From assembly GCA_934045075.1 (NCBI GenBank), contig OW203722.1, positions 26,565,226-26,629,225 on the forward strand: DNA of 64,000 nt. The letters are read 5' to 3'. Numbering within the stretch: the stretch's first letter is position 1; each line of letters begins with the position of its first letter. A model generated the notes under the pieces. It was not told where the DNA came from. It saw only the letters and a list, made by a program, of their open reading frames with translations, and searched no databases. The stretch is from Yponomeuta sedellus (lineage: Eukaryota > Arthropoda > Insecta > Lepidoptera > Yponomeutidae). A program made the translations under genes and the position numbers. This document shows positions 45,473-57,480 of this stretch, one piece after another.

Positions 45473-46079
45473 TTAGAGATGCTCGTCCCGAGCATCTTCA
45501 TAACTGCCGTGATAAGAAGCTAAGCGGTCGATGTGAACCACTTTTTGTGCACCTCTTGGCTGCCGTTGAATTCGGTACGTCACGTCATTTAACCGAGTTA
45601 CCAGTTTGTACGGTCCCTCCCATCTTGTCTGCAATTTCGGAGATTTTCCTTTTCGTCGAGTTACATTGTGAAGCCAGACTAGTGCTCCTTCTTCGAAGCC
45701 GCTTGTATTTGCTCGGCGGTCATACCTAGTCTTCATCTTTTCACTCGACTCCAATCCGTTTTCCCGTACTATGGCATGAATCTCTCGCATTTTCTCACGT
45801 AACTCGGAAATGTACTCGTGTAGAGAACGTGAGTCGTCAGGAGGGCCTCCAGTCAGCAGATCTACTGGTATTCTCAGTTATCGGCCAAAATTTACACGCG
45901 CCGGGGTTACCTTTGTGCTTTCATGTTCTGCCGTTCTGTAGGCCAGATTTGATTTTTATTTTTAAATTGTAACAGCCACTTCAGGGCGGCGTGGTCAGAG
46001 CGAAGCGTAAACCGCATGCCGAGGAGATATTTGCTGAAGTGCTGTAATGTCTTTACCACAGCCAAGAGCTCCCTTCTTG
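45473..46079 (-). pseudogene. Gypsy 2 RNase H end fused to integrase C-terminus by deletion
   Basis: The RNase H tail (RRELLAVVKTLQHFSKY, LRSDHAALKWL) runs to about 45960. It is followed at once by the last part of integrase (AYRTAEHESTKVTPARVNFG, LQTRWEGPYKLVTRLNDVTY, VVHIDRL). The integrase zinc finger and catalytic core, normally about 1 kb, are missing. Confidence 0.8.
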
Positions 46080-47917
46080 TCACACAATAGTTCCTTTCTG
46101 GTTTCGACAGCGATTTTCTAAAAAGGCCATCACAAATTCTCTGTCGCCTTGTTTCTGCGATAACACTCCTCCGATCGCTGTGTTACTGGCGTCAGTGTCT
46201 ACAATGAATTGGCCGTTAGGTTGTGGAAATCCCAAAATTGGAGTCTCGCAAAGACATTTTCTTAATTTTTGAAAGGAACTCTCACATGTGTCATCCCAAT
46301 GAAATGACTGCTTGTCTTCAGTCAGTCTGTGTAAAGGCTTGGCAATTTCCGAGAACCCCTTAACAAAGCGTCTATAATATGAGCATAGCCCTAAAAATGC
46401 TCGCACTTCAGTCTTGTCTTTGGGAGTAGGCCATTTTGGCACTGCTTCGATTTTGGCTGGATCGGTCTATATGCCTTCGCTGGTTATCACATGGCCGAGA
46501 TAGCTAACCTTGTTCTTAAATAAACTGCATTTCTTCGGATTTAACTTTAAGTTTGCTCCCATTATCTTCTTAAAAACTTGCTCTAGATTTTGTAAGTGGT
46601 CCTCAAAATCTGTACCCATGATTATGACGTCATCCAAGTAGACAAGGCAGGCTTCCCCAACTAATCCTGCCAGTACGCACTCCATAAGTCGTTCGAATGT
46701 AGCTGGCGCGTTGCACAATCCAAAAGCCATCACGTTAAATTGCCATAAACCTTTACCAGTTGAAAAGGCTGTCTTCTCTTTATCGTTCGGATCAATTTCC
46801 ACTTGCCAATAGCACGATTTCAGATCTAATGTCGAGAACCATTTCATACCACTCAATGTGTCCAGGGTATCGTCTATTCGTGGCAGTGGATAACTATCCT
46901 TCTTGGTCACATCGTTAAGCCGTCGATAGTCTACACAGAACCTTGTGCTACCATCTTTCTTCTTTATCAACACAACGGGAGAACACCATGGGCTAGCAGA
47001 AGGTTCTATAATCTTGTTTCTCTTCATGTCTTCCAACATGTCTTGTACTTCCTTTTCTTTAGAAATCGGTATGCGCCTTGCTCGCTGACGAATAGGTCGC
47101 TCCTATCCGGTGTCGATTTTGTGCTGAACTAACGACGTTCTTCCAGGATTTCCTTCGTCAGAGAAGATATCCCTAAAGCGCAGTAGCAACCTCTTAGCTT
47201 TCATGCTTTGCGAATAGCTCAGATTACTCTTAGAATTCTCAAGAGTTTAGTGACTATGATTTCACTCCTGGTATTCGATGTGTTTGAGCTAGGAGATGAT
47301 TTGCAGCTTCTCATCCAAACGGCTTCCTCACACCTTCCAATAACGTCACCTTTGCTAAGGGTAATCTCACGATCGCCTATATTCACAACCCTTACTACAG
47401 CGGTCTTGCCTCCATAGACGAGAGTTCTTGCTGTCAGCAATTTCTGACTGGCTGCACTGTCTCGCGTATCTTCAATCAGCACACATCTATTCCGCTGATT
47501 CTTCTGACTCAAAGGCAGCTTCACCTTTACTTCAGCTTGTGCTCGTCTAGGTATTATGATTTTCTTCAGGCACATGACATTTCCATCGGGACCACCAAGT
47601 ATGAAGTTCTCCTCATCACCACATTTAAAGACACCGTTAGTGACATCGATATGACAGTTGTGTTTTTTCATAAAATCTAGGCCCAGAATGCAATCATCCA
47701 TAATTTCGGCTACGATTACGTCGTGAATATATGACGCCTCCCCACCACATATCGTAACCGACCTTTCACCCAGGACGGGTATATGCTGGCCAGAAGCAGA
47801 GAGAAGTCTGCATAAACTGGTGCCTTTGCGTCTCCTTACAGCTTTCACTAGGTCTGGTCTCACTATTGTTCTAGAGGCTCCTGTATCTAGGGTGATTTTG
47901 CACTCTATTTTGTTCAC
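46080..47917 (-). pseudogene. Gypsy 2 protease and reverse transcriptase remnant
   Basis: Protease with DTGASRTIV and LGLDFM (47917-47219). After a break and a stop comes reverse transcriptase with FSTLDLKSCYWQVEI and YLDDVIIMG (47039-46467), then the start of RNase H with [16 protein letters not shown] (46442-46080). Each part is recognisable but they are not in one frame. Confidence 0.85.
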
Positions 47918-48018
47918 TGCACCGCGTATTAGTAGACTGTTCCCATTCCATGCTTGTGAGATTCTGGTTACTGGGGCTTCCTCCGCTCCAGCCAGTACCC
48001 GCCCCGCAGTCCTGGCTT

Positions 48019-49154
48019 TTACTCGTTTCCCTGATTAACGGTGGAGGGCGCAGCGTCATGCTTCTTTATGAATTCTTCAAAACGCTGCTCCATATTTTTG
48101 AGACGCGCATCCAGTCTGTCATCTGTTTTGGTCGGTTGCCTTTCCTTCTTAGGACACGTGAACTGCAGATGCCCTCTTTCCCCACACTTGTAACACATGG
48201 GCCCGGAGTTTCTTTTGGGAGGTGTCTTGATCTCTTTAACCTCCTCCGTAACTTCTCGAAGTTTATACCCTTGCCGGATATCATGACGCACAGCTTCTAC
48301 TTCCAGGGCGTGTGCCAGAGCTTCTTTTAATGAAGAATGGTGGCGAAGCTTTACTGCAGCCCTAATTTCAAGATCCTTGATCCCGTCGACGAAGGCTTGT
48401 AAAATATTCGCGTCCACCATCTTACTATCAGCAGAAGGGTACGCCTTTCGAACCAGCTTCTCAATTTCCAACGCCCATTGTTGAAGTCCTTCACCCAGGC
48501 GCTGAGTCCGGTCGCGTAGCTGGGCACGAAAAACGTGTTCCAGGTGTCGTTTCTCATATCTAGCCTCAAGTGCCTCCAGCAGATCTTTAAACTCGCTGCC
48601 TGAGGTCGGCAGTGCCTCCAGGACAGATAAAGCCGAACCTCTGAGCGCAACGGTGAGGGCTGTCAGGCTCTGTTCGTCCGTCCACCCATTTGAAGCAGCG
48701 CAGTCTGGAACTGCTGTCGGTAGGCGACCCAAGACGTAGTGCCATTGTACGGAGGCACCTTCACTTTAGGCCCCTGGCTTATGCTGACAACTCCGCTCGA
48801 CGTAGCTCCAACAGCTTTAATACGCCGAACTTCCTGCTCTAGTCCAGTGAGGCCGGTTTTCACATTTTTTAGGTCATCCTTTAATTCGGAAACCCGTTCG
48901 TTCACTACCTCTACATCTTCATGTAGCTTAGCGACCGTATCGCTCAACTTTGTAACGGCAGATAGGATCACTTGTTGATCTGCCTTCTGTTCTTCTTGCA
49001 TACTCCGTATCTGCTTACTCTGTTCTTCTCGCACGCCTCTCTGTTCTTCTTGCAGGCACCGCATCTGCTTGCTCTGCTCTTCTCGCAGGCCTCTCTGTTC
49101 TTCTCGTATGCCCTTCAACATTGCCATCAGACACGACATATCCAAAACCTCCAT
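48019..49154 (-). pseudogene. Gypsy 2 Gag remnant
   Basis: The N-terminal part (49154-48663) starts MEVLDMSCLM and has a coiled-coil of repeated REEQ units, then VPPYNGTTSWVAY. A one-base shift near 48700 moves the rest (to 48019) to another frame: WTDEQSLTALTVALRG capsid block and zinc knuckle CYKCGERGHLQFTC. A gag leader peptide upstream (52462-52262) was separated from this by the Transib insertion. The shift lies in the capsid, so it is damage and not programmed recoding. Confidence 0.8.
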
Positions 49155-49312
49155 TTTACGCGACGGAGGTTTAATGTCTTCGGTGGGCGTGGCCAGGTGG
49201 GGATGGTTACGAGGCGGAGCTGTTGGTCGGTTGGTGTAACCTGGGGGTCAAGACCGTTGGGCGCGGCCTGGTGCACGGGGTCGGTGGGCGTGGCCAGTGG
49301 GCGGTGCCGCTG

Positions 49313-52256
49313 CACACTGGTTCCACGCCCTAAGAGTAGCGGTCATAGGGTTTCGCGATAATAATGACTGTCGTTGTCATAGCTGATTATTATTATTATG
49401 GTGTTTTGTAATACTTTAAGCCATAACACAATAAAAAAAAAACAAAATAATCTTAAAAAGCTTATTTTATTTACAAAATTATGCATTTTTATTACACTTA
49501 AAAGAAGGTTTGCAACTTAATAACTATTAAACCTTACTATTTACATTTTATATTACAAATAAAGTAAATACTTAACTAACATCTAAGTACAAACACACAA
49601 TTGGACAAAAAATATTATATTTACATAATAGGAGTTATGTAAAAAATAACATAAATACCTATCTTATTTTTTACATTTTTTCCTAAACCGACAACAAATT
49701 TAATACTTCTTTTGATAGAATAGACTTCTTCTTCTGTGGTAACCTTCTTAAACTAGAAATATAAGGATCCGAATTAAGGAGAAGTCTATGTATCAAGTCG
49801 GTGTTTGTGACAACCCGAGACATTTTCCTCGTGTTGTCACGCCTGAAGAGTTTGATTAATTTATTGCAAGATTCGGCGGCCTCTTCCGAAAGCTCACCTA
49901 TTGACAATAATGCGTGTTCAATTACTTCCGACCCATGAATGAGGACCTTATGTACAGACGATGGCAAGTTGTACCATGGATAGGTAGCAACAAGTTTACG
50001 TGCTGTTTCTAGAGAATACTCTTTAAAAGTGGCGTTATTAATTTTGTATCCCGACGAAAGACACTGCAGCAGATTATGACATCTGTCAATAAGGATTTTA
50101 TCTAATCCAGTAATTTCCGCTGAAACCGCTGAGTTAGAAAAAAACTTTCTGGCAGTGTTTCCGTCGTTAGATGTGCCACTTCCTCCACTTCGCGGTTTGT
50201 CGACTATTAGACCAAGTTTCTGCCTAAACTGTTGCTGCACATGTTGTTTTTTTTGTGCAAGAAGAGCTTTTTCGTCTGAAGAACGTACCTGCCATTTCTT
50301 TATGTCTAATCTATAAGAAACGTGAATTAAATATTCGAAGAATCGGATATACGAGTGAAGAGGAGATAGTCCAAATTGATAGGTACCACTATCTGCAGTT
50401 TTGCTCAGCGATTTATCAATGTCATTCATCTCTTTTGGAGTTGAACCACAAATATAACATCTACTACAAGATGTATCGCTCAGAGCACTGCACACTTTAC
50501 CATCAACCATGGTTAATTGTAAAGAATGCTGCACTTTTATTTCATATTCACCGTGAGTGAAAGAAGTCGGTTGTAAACTATCAATTTTAGTCTTGAAATA
50601 AGCTTCTTCTTGCACAGAAAGGTCTTTGGATTCTTTGGCAAATTGGAATCGAATAGGCCTACAATACCTGGTGGAAGAAGGGCGCGGATTTTTCCAAACT
50701 ATTTGATCTGGGTCGGAGGTATTGGACTTACAAACCAATTGAAGAGGACAATATGAAGTAACAAACATACTGCCATCATCATCGATACCAGAATCTCCAA
50801 AAATCTGTTTATATTCGCTGTGCCCCGTACTCCCATCGAAACCCCATTTTCCAATCAAAACAAATTCTTTATTAGGGTCAATATTATTCAAAACGGGTTT
50901 TTGGGATTCTAGTATCCGGCAAGCAGTATGATCTAACAATGATTGTAATTCTACTTCAGCAGATGATTCCGTGATAAACTCTTGCGATGGATAGCACCGC
51001 TTCTTAGCTTCTAACACTTTTTGATAAGATGGTAATGCATTAGGTGATTTTGCATTAACGAAGTCTTTCACCAAAAGATACTGATGTTTAGTCAGTTTTG
51101 TCTCATTTATAAGAGACAAGACTTCGTCAGTGCTGAAATTTAAAGATGCAGCGGCGTTAGATAGACTAGAATCGTCCAACAAAGAATTTATCGCAGAACT
51201 GTCTACTTTACTTAACTCTGCAAGCCTGCGACGTTTTGATCTCTTGCTACATTCCTCAAAGTCCTTCCTGTGCTGGTGCTGTTGGGTGCTTGTCGAAGCT
51301 TCTGCTGCTGGCCGTTGGGTGTTGTGGCTCCCTACTGTTGCACAAGTTGGCAGAACGCAAACTTCAATTTCGTTCAGCCAGTCTCCGTACTTAGAGACCA
51401 TGCGAGAATGGTTGCGCGTGACTTGCTTCCAAATTGCTACCAATCTTGTACAAACTTTAGTAACTCTTTTTTCCAAGTCATCAGCAATGTAATTCTCAAC
51501 ATCAGGCAGCAATTGTATTAGGTCTCGAAAAACTCGATGCCAACGCTCCAGTTCAGATTTGCTGTCTTTAATAGACAGCCAAGTATCTAGTACAAGCATT
51601 CTTTTGAAAGAACACTTAATACTAGTACCTAAAACAAAATAAAAATACGTTAAAAGCGGATCAAAATAGATACATGTTTCGTAGCAAGTGCTACGCGCCT
51701 GCTACGCGTTCAGGCGCGCGGCGTAGCACCTGGCTGCACCTTACAGACGCAGCATGACGCAGCTAAATTTGGAGAGGCCTAGTAGTAGACATTGTAACCC
51801 ATATTTCTATACCAAATTGAATGGTACAAGTAGGTACAAACATAAGTAAAAGCTTCAACGTAAAAAATATACAGACATAAATACATAAAAAATGCCACGT
51901 TGGCGTAGCACTCTATTTAAAAAAAAAATGTAGAAGGAAAAGGCAAAATAGTAAAGTAAATTAATAATACATACCTGTGACTTCAAATTCCATTGTAAAA
52001 TAGCAGGTCACAGACAAGTTGGAACTTAAACACACGCGTCGCGTCTTGGGCTAATTAAAGCACTTGGTGATAACAGGTTGATGACTAATTACTTGTGTTC
52101 ACTTCGGATGCCGAAAAAGGAATGTTGGGAACAATAGATTGCGAAACCTTTTATACCCTCAGGTAGTATGACAATTAGTGGGTAACTGAGCCAGATATCA
52201 TGGCTTAGCTCAGTCATTGCCATCCGAGTCCTATGACCTACTACGGTACCACCGTG
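49313..52256 (-). mobile_element. Transib (RAG1-like) DNA transposon, apparently complete
   Basis: Termini start CACACTGGTTCC on the left and, inverted, CACGGTGGTACC on the right; both carry ggtcatagg about 20-30 bp in. The 5-bp duplication CGCTG flanks it exactly (49308-49312 and 52257-52261), the target size known for Transib. The transposase gene is uninterrupted. It is inserted in the gag leader of gypsy 2, so it arrived after that element. Confidence 0.9.
49683..51993 (-). CDS. Transib transposase, two exons
   Basis: The main exon (51628-49683) holds 638 codons from an internal Met at 51599. A short first exon at 51993-51975 (MEFEVT, donor CACAG|gtatg) joins in frame to an acceptor ttttag|GT at 51628 and adds 16 residues, for 654. 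The sequence aligns by eye with Transib transposases, relatives of the RAG1 core. Candidate catalytic residues, numbered from the internal Met, are Asp255 (WGFDGSTGHSEYKQ), Asp366 (TMVDGKV) and a Glu in LSEEAAES (572-576). A Cys cluster lies at 378, 381 and 384, followed by the LHSYIRFFEYLIHVSY zinc-region block. The family block GLIVDKPRSGGSGTSNDGNT is present. No stop or shift, so activity is possible. Splicing is inferred, not shown. Confidence 0.88.
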
Positions 52257-52482
52257 CGCTGGGCAGATACGCTGTCTCCTCGACGGGCGTGGCCTGGTGG
52301 GCGGGGCCAGTGGGCGTGGCTTGATCGGTGGGCGGGGTCAGTGGGCGTGACCCTATGGCCGTTGGGTGTGGCCTGAGGGGCAGTGGGCGTGGCCTCCGCA
52401 GCACCTCTGGACCTGGTCCTCACTCCAGAAGTATCCTCTCTCGGAGTCAGTGGCATCTCCAAATCCCACTTCTGACACCAAA

Positions 52483-52968
52483 TGTTACGGGCTAGGGTTC
52501 TGGATTTGGATGTAAAACGCCAATGACAACTTCTTAGGATTTATTCAAGTAGGGTCTGGTCTGCAGGTCATGACGACACGAAGTCCACACGTAGATTCCA
52601 ATCGCAGGTCCAATCGAAGTCCAATAGTATCGCTGAGGTCGTAGGTTATCGCTCGTATCGCAGGTATGTTCGCTCGAAGTTCACTCTTCGCTATTCTAAA
52701 CGGAACTGACAGCGCGCCGCGGCGGCCGCTATTTATATCCGCCGGCAAGGGTTCTAGAACATTCCCGTACCTACGTACCTACACTCGGTACACGCGGCAA
52801 CGTCGCTCGAACAGTAACCCATTCAAAGAGTTTTGAACCTTACGGTAGTGGACATACGAGTCATTATTGCTTGCAGGGTTTATTGTTTACTAAAACGCAG
52901 CATGCGGCGACTATTCGATAGGCTTCTAGAAGGCTCTATTCTAGATGGTTCGGGATAGGACCGCGACA
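52483..52968 (-). repeat. Gypsy 2 LTR (5' LTR)
   Basis: Same ends as the left LTR. It contains a local duplication (tctagaaggctctattctaga) that is absent from the left copy. Confidence 0.9.
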
Positions 52969-52970
52969 CT

Positions 52971-53030
52971 AGGATTCCTCTAAAGCCTCAGAACAATAAA
53001 GTTATAGTTCTGAGGCTTTAGAGGAATCCT
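52971..53030. repeat. Foldback duplication 5 (perfect 24-bp arms, 12-nt spacer)
   Basis: aggattcctctaaagcctca onward (52971-52994) is repeated inverted at 53007-53030, immediately outside the gypsy 2 5' LTR. Confidence 0.88.
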
Positions 53031-55697
53031 AAAGCACTTCTAAGCCGGTTTACTCATTCTGTGCTTACGTTTTTCCTTGTCAAATCTCCTCCACAGAATC
53101 GTGTTTTAGAAATAAGACTGCTGTAGTTTTGTGGTTTCGATACATAACAGATTTTTTATTTTTAGATAGAATTTAATTTATTCAAATGCATTTTGGTTTC
53201 AATTTATAATACAGTATTTAACTAACTAGGCACACTTAAGATGTTTACCAAAATTAATTTATAGGCTTACTCTTAAGTTCTGAATTAACAATGAACTGTA
53301 AATGCATTCACAACATTATCAATCACACACAGAACAAGTGTGTTAAAGAATATAAAATAAGAAGTGCGACAAGAAGGTCTTTCACAGGGTCCAAGAGTTT
53401 GATTTAAACGTAATAGCTTTTATATTCTTCATCATGTTATGTATGTATGTACTTAAACAGAATAATTATAATGAAATTGTACTGGACCATCTGAACATTA
53501 TAGAGCCATGAGTGTGTAAGATGATGTTGATGGATGACACACAAATAAAATAATAAATTAATAGTAACATCAGCACAACACAATGTCCGGCTATCAAACA
53601 AATCAATATACTATGAATATCAATACCATAATGGACAAATAGCTGCATTGGGTATGATGGCAAGTTTCTGTAACACCACAGTAGAATCACAGCGAAGTGC
53701 AGTATACAATGCCATACCTGTACTGCAGATTATGTTGAGTTCACGATCAGCACAGACAGAAGCGAAGACGGAGACAACAGCTAATCACCATGTAAGCACA
53801 TTTGCTACTTAATACTGCACGTTCATTACAAATGGCATCAAATTCAAACTTTGTATCAATTAACTAAATGTCGTTGGGCGCGCGCAAGGTCTCGCGTCAT
53901 TAATTATCATCTATTTATCGTGAATATACAACACGTATTATATAATATTTACATCAAACACCTTTTAGAAAAAATAAAAGCCACACGACATGCTGCTGCA
54001 ACAGGCAAGCTGTTTTCCTCCAAGCCATGTTGAGTCAAAGCCAACACATGATTTGGGTTTAGCCCAGTGTCACAGATGCATCCTCAGCTATATACTTGTT
54101 TATTATAGAATCAAACACTTATTTAATGAAAGTTTAAATAAGCCGATAATTTTGTAATAACACTACATTATTATTATTTACATTGTATTGTAAAACATTG
54201 ATATGAATATTGTTATCATTGAGGAAGCTTTTGAGACAATGAAATTTACAGACATGGAGTTTATCCTAAATATAATTCTTATACATGATTACATCAGTTA
54301 GATAGGTGTACATGTAATAAGTTATCCTGCACCTGGCACTTGCAGTTCTCTTAACCGAGTAGTCTTTGCACACATTCTCACAAATACAATGCCTCCAGCC
54401 TGGCTCCCATAAACCCCGGATACCCGGCACTTCATTACTTAAAATTTATTTGAAACCTAAAAATTGTACTTCACAAAATCTAAGGCATCATAATCATATT
54501 GCCATGGTACTACAATAAAAATACTCGCCTACAATAAAAATATTGTATGCATTGTTTGAAAGACATACAATACAGAAATTAGTGCTCTACATTATAGTGT
54601 GTTACAAATAAATATTTACAACACTCCAGAGCTGGCAAAGCTTCAAGAGTTTGTTCGACTGCAATGCAGGAGGTAGGTAACTAAATATCTATGAAAAATA
54701 GGTGATGCTTTCATCAAGATAGTACATCTTACTCCTAACTGTAAACGGAGTAAGCCATGTCGTTAACTACGAAGGTACTTGCTATCATGAGTATATTCGA
54801 ACGACACATTCAAACGTGGGTAAGTCAATTGCCAGAAGATTACGTTCTGTCACAAGAGAAGTTAAACCAAACATACAATAATTACAAATAAATTAGCCAA
54901 CACAATTAGGTTAACACTAAGGAGAGAGTCGTTGAGTTCTCGAAACCAGAGGGTAAATGTCATTTGGAAAAGGGCAGCTCCGCACTGGGTTAGCTCGCAA
55001 GGGAATACCATAGTAAAGTTGGTTGCGAGCGGCGCCGAGCGCAGCTGCGGTAGAATAGGTCGCGTTCTGTGCGAGGATGTCGGTGCGCCACGGGCGGCGG
55101 GCGCCGGGCGCCAAGGACCGGGCGCCGGGCGCCAAGGGGCGGGCGCCGGGCGCCAAGGGGCGGGCGCCGCGCGCGCGAGTCGGGCTCGCCAGTCGGCCGA
55201 GCGCGAGCCGGCGCGGATCGGCCACAGCGATCCGAGCCGACCTCGGTGGACGTTCGTGCAAAAAGCTACGTGATCATGATCGGGCATGAGTTAACAGTGA
55301 CACGCGTGGACAACTACGCGAATGAATTATTGCTTGTATACGCATGATCTTTGAGTAATAAATAAATGATGAAATATGAGCGGGTGATGCGATACAGTAA
55401 CAGTATGTTTGTGACTAAAACTAAATTATTGCGATTGGACACACACAGAACGCCCTGAAGACAGGCGCTCATTAGGGGAGGGCTATTTCCAGCAGTGGAC
55501 GACGACGACGGACACAAACATATGTAGTGATAATGACATGCAATGAACGAGAACCCTTTTTTAAGGCTGAAGAGTTTTCGATTTGTACCAAAACGAAACA
55601 GGGAAAGCGAAACGTAACGAGGATGTTTGCGGTGCGGTAGACTGGACGGGCGCGGCGGGCGCTAGACGGGCGTGCCCGGCCCGTGGCGCGACTCGGC
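53031..55697 (-). other. Downstream flank and possible long 3' UTR of the ZDHHC17-like gene
   Basis: No coding or transposon signal is recognised between gypsy 2 and the ZDHHC17 stop at 55698. Minus-strand AATAAA-type signals occur near 53154-53180 and 54100. A 21-bp minisatellite at 55099-55172 lies within. The extent of the UTR cannot be judged from sequence. Confidence 0.35.
55099..55172. repeat. 21-bp GC-rich minisatellite
   Basis: Units gggcgccgggcgccaaggac(c) at 55099-55119, then gggcgccgggcgccaagggg(c) at 55120-55140 and 55141-55161, then a partial unit. All six frames are open, which creates false ORFs here. Confidence 0.9.
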
Positions 55698-55952
55698 TCA
55701 CACGAGCTGGTGCGGCGGCGGCGGCAGCAGCGGCGCGGCGTCGGGCCCGTCCGGCCCGTCCGGCCCGTCCAGGCCGGCGCGCGCCCAGTCGCGCGGCCGC
55801 GGCGCCAGCAGCCCGCACAGCGAGCAGCCGAAGAAGTCGGCGCAGTTGTGCAGCGGGCCGCGCGAGAACGGCGACTTGCCGCCGCGCGACTGGAAGTGCC
55901 GGTAGCGGCCGCGGTTCAGCTGCTCGTTGGTCGTCATGCCAAGGCACACCAC
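55698..55952 (-). CDS. ZDHHC17: ZDHHC17 last exon, TTxE motif and C-terminus
   Basis: 84 codons and a TGA. Acceptor gggcag|GTG. VVCLGMTTNEQLNRGRYRHF holds the TTxE motif; the tail has NCADFFGCSLCGL, a repeated GPD tract (GPDGPDGPDAAP) and ends HQLV. The opposite-strand 235-codon frame here is a shadow. Confidence 0.93.
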   Translation of the reverse strand: MVCLGMTTNEQLNRGRYRHFQSRGGKSPFSRGPLHNCADFFGCSLCGLLAPRPRDWARAGLDGPDGPDGPDAAPLLPPPPHQLV

Positions 55953-56053
55953 CTGCCCGGCGGAAACGAGACGTCACACGCGACTTCGATAGAGCACTGA
56001 GGGGCGGCGCTCCCTCTCTAGCCGGTAGGGCGCGAGGCGTGGACGCAACTCAC

Positions 56054-56286
56054 CAGGTACATTTGGCAGCAGGTGAGCACGGTGACCCAGAAGAGGTGAA
56101 AGGCCGCGTTGAGCATGACCCACATGAGCCAGGCGTTGCACTGCGCCCAGGCCAGCACGGCGGGCGCGGGGGCGGGGGCGGGCGCGCACTCTGCCGCGAA
56201 GTAGCGCGCGCCGCCCCACAGCATCCACGCGCACATCGCCAGCAGCGACACCAGGAACCCGATGAAGTACTGGTGGTTCTTGGCGC
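56054..56286 (-). CDS. ZDHHC17: ZDHHC17 exon, membrane segments after the DHHC domain
   Basis: Acceptor tttcag|GC completes a Gly codon, then AKNHQYFIGF; donor TACCTG|gtgagt. Two membrane helices flank a short loop of Ala-Pro repeats (CAPAPAPAPA), which is a compositional oddity of this copy. Confidence 0.93.
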
Positions 56287-56392
56287 CTGAAACGCGACCA
56301 GACCCTTACTGAACAGATTTGTACCGTGGCAGAACCCACAACTTCGAATCTTAACTTGTGTTCTTTCCTATGATCATGTTATTGTACACTGA

Positions 56393-56425
56393 AAGAGAGA
56401 GAGAGAGAGAGAGAGAAAGAAAGAA
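56393..56425. repeat. (GA)n microsatellite
   Basis: About 11 uninterrupted GA units followed by GAAA units, in the ZDHHC17 intron 56287-58153. Confidence 0.9.
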
Positions 56426-57034
56426 AAATACATACTGCCCGACTACACGAATGTCGTAACGGCCGGCACGTGTTTCTATCTAGCGGGGGCCCCAGAGTTA
56501 GGATCACGTGATCGTTAGGAATGGTTCGCCGATGCCATGGGACTGATGCTAAGAAATTTGTGACTTACGTATGTACGTACTGTTATAGGGTTTGTGTTTG
56601 AGCCCTTTTTAAAAAAAAAGAATACTTTTACACTGAAAGTAATATATTTCGTTAAAATCAGAGAAACACGGAAATAGAAAATGTTAATTGAAATATGTGT
56701 GTCTCTCTTAACAGACGGAAGTGGAATAGCTCTCGACTGACACTCGTCACGGAGCTTCGTACTGGAAGTGCTGACTAGGCAAATCGTCAGCATCGTCCCT
56801 TACATATTATAGGTATAAAAGTACGTACATATTAAATGGCAATTAAAGTGTTTGTTGTATAATTTTGTTTCAAGTATTGTGTCGACGAATACATTTTCTT
56901 ATTCTTAGTCTGTGTCCATCCAGCGTGGTCTTTTTGTTCTTCTTAGTTACGAGCGTACATAGCACATCAATATCAACTCTGAACTTACCGTAACAATCTG
57001 GCAAACTTACTCAAACTCTTAGAAAGCAGCCTCA

Positions 57035-57480
57035 GTACAAGTTACTTTAACGTTCAGAAAGGGAGTGTGTCCTCCATTGTATATTAATGGTCAAGAAACA
57101 CCTCAAGCCTACGAAGCCCGTTTTCTGGGAATCCACCTCCATAAGCTTTTGGAAAAAGACTTGGAAAAAACACAGGTTAGTGAACCACAAACATCTAGAA
57201 CTTAATCTATGTATTGACTTATGGTGCCAAAGACCAAATATGGAGAGAATGTAAGATAACATTACAAATCAATCTAGAGGCCTTAAACCTGGTGCTATGG
57301 TATTCAGCCATGGAGCACCGCTTGCAGATCATGCATAGATATTGTTGAACGATTCCAGGCTAAACTTTAAGGTCAATGCTAAATATCCCTAAGTACATCA
57401 GGAACAAACATGTAACAAGACCTAAACATTCCTACCGACATGGAGGAAATTCGGCATTGTGAAGGCGGCATTATGAGAAG
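57035..57480 (+). mobile_element. Jockey-clade LINE C-terminal fragment
   Basis: Broken plus-strand frames read YINGQETPQAYEARFLGIHL near 57080, then a degraded MYWLMVPK block, IVERFQAKL near 57340 and DLNIPTDMEEI near 57420. This matches the C-terminal part of Jockey ORF2 as seen in LINE 1 of this window. It has no poly(A) that I can place and is inactive. Confidence 0.65.

Larger units (their letters stand above)
44991..52968 (-). mobile_element. Ty3/gypsy LTR retrotransposon 2, decayed and split by Transib
   Basis: LTRs lie at 44991-45461 (471 bp) and 52483-52968 (486 bp). They differ at about a dozen positions and by a 15-16 bp duplication near tctaga in the right copy. After the 5' LTR the primer site tggtgtcagaagtggga is a typical gypsy type, and the purine tract aagaggggagcag precedes the 3' LTR. 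Flanks ctag and ctat are only a near match, so a clean target duplication is not proven. The interior holds Gag and Pol with frameshifts, a stop and a large integrase deletion. A Transib element is inserted in the 5' part (49313-52256). Confidence 0.9.

Noticed and set aside
48663..48732. Programmed frameshift in gypsy 2 gag
   Set aside because: The break falls in the middle of the capsid block, where recoding is not expected; other lesions in the element support simple decay.
55561..56339. Plus-strand 235-codon frame and minus-strand alternative frames around the last ZDHHC17 exons
   Set aside because: Low-complexity Ala/Arg sequence opposite or out of phase with exons that splice in frame and carry the TTxE motif.
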